Source: Bimastos eiseni
Taxonomy: Eukaryota; Annelida; Clitellata; Crassiclitellata; Lumbricidae
NCBI GenBank assembly: GCA_959347315.1
Contig: OY365808.1
Location: 3,711,705-3,775,704 of the forward strand
Length of the DNA: 64,000 nt
Direction of reading: 5' to 3'
The notes under the pieces are model-generated. The model was not told the DNA's origin, ran no database searches, and saw nothing but the letters and a program-made list of their open reading frames with translations. The position numbers were made by a program, and so were the translations under genes. Position 1 is the stretch's first letter, and each line of letters starts with the position of its first letter. Positions 60,001-64,000 of the stretch are shown here, one piece after another.

Positions 60001-61271
60001 GCTTTTTGGATGTTGGTTCGTTAACTGCGGCAAATAATTGGCTTATCAAATGGTCGTACCATAAATCATCTGATGCGAACTCCACTGGGAATAGGTAGGT
60101 CTATGCACCCGTGGAAAACTAGAACTGTCAACACCCTCTTCTTAACCATTGCAACTCACCAATTAGTGAGGGGCGCGGTTAAGCCGGTGCGGAGGAAAAA
60201 CACAAAAACAGGCCATGAATACGGCGTCGAGTCACCAATTAATTAGCACGATTGCCAGACGATAACAAAGGAAATGCCGACAAAGAATAGTTTATAGCCT
60301 ACATGCATGGGTTGGTGTTTAACAAAGACGAATGATCTTTCCAATCCGAAGGTTTTCAAACTTAACAACTTAGCTGCAGATTGGTAGACCCTTATACGGT
60401 TGAATACGGAGTTCACATTGTTTATTTGTATTGCAGCGCTTCTTGGGATCGTTTCCTTCCGGTCACCAAATTGCCTTTGATCGAAACGTCAACCAGCATT
60501 CCAACCAAATATTCAGCTATTACTGTGATTTAACGTGGTATAATCCTCTGACTTGACGGAGCAGGCCCGTTGTTGATTTCTTCAGCAAATGCTGTCAATT
60601 GGCGTAGACGTTGCTATCTTGGCGCATTGCTTCAAATTTTGCTCTACAGTTTGACGTCAACTTTGCTGCCATTGCTAGATCTACAAAGATCTACAGAATA
60701 GGCCTACAGATGCCTTGCAATTGATGGAAAACAAAGTTGGCCCAATAATGAATCTAAAAATTCTGAGACGTTGTTCCAGAAACTGCCGCTGAGTGTTCAC
60801 TCATATACAAAGAGGGCTTCAAGGCTGGAATCCCCTGGATAGTAGGCCTACTACATGGAATCTACTATTCCAGCTTATAAAGGCAACCTGCTTCAGTTGA
60901 CGATTTTGCCCTCCATTGTTCTGAGCAATCAAAATTTATGGATTAAGCTTTAGAATTTAATTCTTGAATCTTCGTCCTTAATCCTTTGTAATAATTCATC
61001 GATGAGTTGTAGACTTGTGGAATGGTCTGAATGTTGGTAGCCTACTGTCTCAGTGGACACTATAACAGCATTTAAGAGGAAACTTGGAAAATTGGGCTAT
61101 TAATCATCAAAGATCAAATTGCGGTCGTCTTAATGCAGGCTAAACGTCTTCTGAACCACCTTAGGTCTAAACCCTTGTTATGTAATGTTATGTTCCCAGC
61201 TCCATCTAACCTTGCCCAATAGTCAATACCCAGTCTGTGGATGCTTCTCTCAATACATCATGAAAATCAAT
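57031..61271. other. Non-coding stretch with microsatellites
   Basis: Holds (GAT)n/(ATT)n at about 57448-57780, (CAT)n clusters at about 58950-59010 and 59545-59950, and the dispersed repeat at 59390. I see no exon with a recognisable domain on either strand. The 132-codon frame at 59396 and the 95-codon frame at 57735 are microsatellite-driven. Confidence 0.5.
59390..59475 (+). repeat. Dispersed 85-bp repeat, copy 3
   Basis: ACTTTGACAGTACCAGTCTC then AAGCCTGGAGAAAGGAGAAG. Same family as 18795, 41535 and 63875. Confidence 0.7.
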
Positions 61272-61640
61272 TCACACAGCCATGTTCCTGAACTCTCTCC
61301 AAAACTTCCGTAACTTGGGACCGGGGGTTTTGCCTCCATCATTCAGAGGACTGACGCCTCTGTAGTGACCTAACAACACCGTTGCTTCCTTCTTGCTGCT
61401 ATCGTATGTGCCATCGGCAATCATAAAACACTTCTTCTTCTGCCTTATGTGACCAACAATTTCCTCTATTATCAAGACCTTCATGACCGACAGGAGTTGC
61501 TGTAGGCCTACATATGATGGGCTTAGAAAGTTCATTGCCATCTTCTTACCGGTGTAATGTGCACGCACGATTCTATCAAGCAATTATTCTCGTGAAAGAA
61601 GACCTTTCTTACAGGTTTGTAGCATCAAGACTAAATTGTA
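61272..61640 (-). pseudogene. hAT transposase fragment
   Basis: A 103-codon frame has VGHIRQKKKCFMIADGTYD and SSKKEATVLLGHYRGV, matching the catalytic-core strand of zinc-finger-MYM-linked hAT transposases (FF...DE..D...KEQ). The usual second acid appears altered. The frame lacks the zinc finger and dimerisation parts, so it is a remnant. Confidence 0.6.
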
Positions 61641-62591
61641 AATTAATTGAATTAATTAAATAAACTATGTAATTAATAAATCACAAAAGAAATAAAATAA
61701 TTAATTTAATTATTCCCCCCCCCAAGATCACTGAATATTATCCCCCCAAGGAAATATTGAAAGCAGTCTGCTTCCACGGACATGCCTGTAGAAGCCTCTG
61801 ATCCTCATTCCCGTCATCGCCGCCGTCGTCGTCATTATCATCGTCATCATCATCATTAGCTGTTACAGTAGTAGTAATAGATGCAATGGAAGTAGGCCAA
61901 ATAGTAGCAGTATTAATAATTTTCATTAGAACCCACTGTGAGCTTAATCTGCTCATAAGCTTATGCCAACGCCCTGTCTGGTTTGATCGCGCCGCTTCAT
62001 CAGCTAGCTGTTGATAATTCATTGACCCAATTTGACTATGCATCCAACGCCGCCCAACTTGCCCAAGGCTGCAGTTAGGTTACTTACGTACAAAACAGCC
62101 TAGACTGGCAATAATTCTGGGTAGACGCAAATGTAGACCTACACAATGACCTTCTCTGCACAGATTAAGGGCCACTACTTGAAACATCAAGTCAGGTATA
62201 GGCTACGTCTAAGTTGGGACACAGCGTGTTTTTGTCCGCTTCAGATTAAATTATTTGGTGTTAGATTCAGTGCGCAAATGTTTAGGCCTACACATACGCA
62301 TGGGTTGGTAGACACGTTGCGGTGCTAAGAGATCAGGTTTCTTTGTAATGTTAGTTTCAGATTCCTCGCGATCTTATTCCTTGCCAATAACATCTGTAAT
62401 ATTATGCTACCCATCATCACCTTCTCCGATATCATGCTCTTATTTAGAAAATTTCATCCTATTTAAATAGATTTTAGTTCTATTTAAATTCGTAAATAAT
62501 TATTCCATGGCGTGTTTGCCAAGCGAGCGCAGAACGAACGATGAATTAAGTGGCAACTGGCGACACCTATTACGCGGCGAAGTAACTCGGC
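61641..62591. other. Region upstream of the convertase promoter, no gene seen
   Basis: Has a short C-rich run near 61710 and a few CAT-type trinucleotides at 61815-61855. A 101-codon minus frame at 62043-61738 is low-complexity (poly-D) and not supported. Confidence 0.45.
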
Positions 62592-62599
62592 TATAAATA
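62592..62599 (+). promoter_or_regulatory. Candidate TATA box of the convertase gene
   Basis: TATAAATA within GGCTATAAATAGAGCG, 336 nt upstream of the ATG at 62928. Downstream sequence is CpG-rich. Three short upstream ATG frames (near 62682, 62756 and 62873) would lie in the leader if transcription starts near 62620. Confidence 0.5.
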
Positions 62600-62927
62600 G
62601 AGCGACAGCTGTGCAGTTGTAAACAATTGCAACGGTCGTGTGTTTTGCAATTTCGTGGTGAATCGCCAAAAAGTGACCACCATGATACGTGACCGATCAT
62701 ATGCGATTTGTTTTACAGTTATTTGTCGTGTGATAGAATTAGTCCTGTTGAACCGATGAATCCGTGCCGTCGTGGACTTACGCCCAGCGGCGGCTTGCCT
62801 CATTGGCCGATCTAGCCTCTTGGGCGGTCTTTTACTCGTATCGTCCCTGCGGGGTACTTTCGTCTGCCTTTAATGTCGTGGTTTTACCCGCCTCAGATCG
62901 GATTAACCAGTTCGTAGGCGTGTGACA

Positions 62928-63143
62928 ATGGTTAGGGTATTCCGCGGGTGTTGGGGTGAACATTCCGAATGTGGCGCGGTGCAGGGAGTGGCCATGTGGT
63001 TAAACACCCTCGTCGTTTGGATCGTGCTTTTCCAGCGTGTTCAGACGGCGGTCTATTTGAACAAGTGGGCGGTGGAGATTCTGGGGGGACCGGATGTGGC
63101 CAACCAGGTTGCGGCGGATTACGGATTTAGAAATCTTGGCCAG
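62928..63143 (+). CDS. First coding exon of a furin/PCSK-type proprotein convertase (gene continues right)
   Basis: Proprotein convertases are secretory-pathway serine proteases that cleave precursors after basic residues. This exon gives a hydrophobic signal segment (MWLNTLVVWIVLFQRVQTA, from the Met at 62994). It then gives the start of the prodomain, NKWAVEILGGPDVANQVAAD and YGFRNLGQ, and ends exactly at a CAG|GTAACC donor. An intron after LGQ is the position I expect in furin-family genes. ATG 62928 has a strong context (A at -3, G at +4) and would add 22 residues before the signal segment; ATG 62994 is the alternative. Catalytic exons are outside the window, so the subtype (furin, PC5, PACE4) is open. 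Confidence 0.82.
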
Positions 63144-63314
63144 GTAACCATTTCAGTTGTAAAATTTGTTTGCATATTTTACGGCATTTTGAAACAGCAA
63201 ATACTTATCTGTCAGTCAGACAGTCAATCAGTTAGTGTCTCTCTATGAAATCAGTGTCTGTTCCTGAGGTCAATGGATGCATCCAGCAGTCATATTTAGT
63301 CCAGTCAACCATTA

Positions 63315-63450
63315 TTTGTATGGGTTCGATCCTTGTCCTAGGCAGTTACTGTGTAGGAACCTGAAGTAAGTCCGTCCACACAGTTGCTCTGCAATATAAC
63401 TGCATTTGTACCATCTATGCATGTGTGTGCATGTGAACTCTGTAAAAGGT
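63315..63450 (+). repeat. tRNA-derived SINE fragment
   Basis: GGGTTCGATCCTTGTCC (B-box) then GCAGTTACTGTGTAGGAACC, matching 56895-57030. Confidence 0.7.
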
Positions 63451-63874
63451 GCATTATCAAAGTGCAGTTGTATTGTATTGTATTGTGTGGGTATTTGAAA
63501 TGTGAGTGCAACCACAAGTAGTTATGTACTGTGTCATTCAATTCAACGGTGTTGTTTTGTTTCAATATTTGGTTTGGTAGGCAGTTATAATGTTTATAGA
63601 TGGCTATAAAGCATGTCTCAAGCACCTCTCAAAAGATACTTTATTGTTATATGAGCTGCCAAGCAGGTGTTGCATGCATACATGCATGGCCGAATGCATA
63701 CACATGCGCATATGCACGCATACTCGAATCCTTACACACACATGCACACGTACATACGTCCTTGAATAATAACATGCACGATTATATGTCCATGTATATT
63801 GTAAATATTGACATATATACATACACACTTGCATACATGTATGAATATATTAGCATTGACATTTGATAAGCCAC

Positions 63875-63960
63875 TGTTTGCACTCTGGCAGTGCCAGTCC
63901 CAAGCCTGGATATAGGAGGAGGGTGGCACTAATGATCTTTGTTATCAGTGTTGGTAAACT
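63875..63960 (+). repeat. Dispersed 85-bp repeat, copy 4
   Basis: GGCAGTGCCAGTCCCAAGCC then TGGATATAGGAGGAGGGTGG. Same family as 18795, 41535 and 59390. Confidence 0.7.
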
Positions 63961-64000
63961 GAAACTGCTAGTACAAGCAAAGTATGCTCACTGACAACAA

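Larger units (their letters stand above)
63144..64000 (+). other. First intron of the convertase gene
   Basis: Contains a SINE fragment (63315-63450), a CATG/CACA-rich microsatellite (about 63670-63850) and the dispersed repeat at 63875. No second exon is visible. Confidence 0.6.

Overview
This window is animal nuclear DNA: split genes with GT-AG introns, non-LTR and LTR retrotransposons, hAT-type DNA transposons, tRNA-derived SINEs and many microsatellites. The furin-type convertase exon, the abundant TAGGCCTA motif and the metazoan STING and caspase-8-like domains suggest a marine invertebrate. An echinoderm or hemichordate, or a mollusc, is my guess; the sequence does not settle it.

The main content is a minus-strand tandem array of three related multi-exon genes: copy C (41695-53336), copy B (22376 to a gap at 30583) and copy A (260-4079, running off the left edge). 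In copy C nine exons join in one frame without a stop to give 667 residues. The order is an N-terminal TIR domain, a STING cyclic-dinucleotide-binding domain with most pocket residues conserved, a short linker, and a complete caspase-8-like protease with catalytic His and Cys plus a p10 subunit. All splice phases agree between copies. There is no transmembrane segment. TIR-STING fusions are known from bacterial CBASS and from oysters. A TIR-STING-caspase polypeptide is not an architecture I recognise as described, and it looks like a one-protein cyclic-dinucleotide sensor and cell-death executioner. Copy A shows TIR, STING and linker, and its caspase exons would lie to the left of the window. 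Copy B shows STING, linker and caspase, and its TIR exon is hidden in or lost at a 200-N gap.

Between copies A and B lies an apparently intact 13 kb Gypsy/Ty3 LTR element (5704-18689). Its 2471-bp LTRs look identical, it has a 4-bp target duplication, and its 2458-codon gag-pol frame begins inside the 5' LTR and reads through the primer-binding site. Between B and C, and upstream of C, the sequence is mostly transposon debris: LINE fragments, and several hAT elements with 8-bp target duplications, some nested.

At the right end (62592-63143, plus strand) is a TATA-box promoter candidate and the first coding exon of a furin/PCSK-type proprotein convertase. The 56-62 kb stretch holds repeats and no gene I can support.
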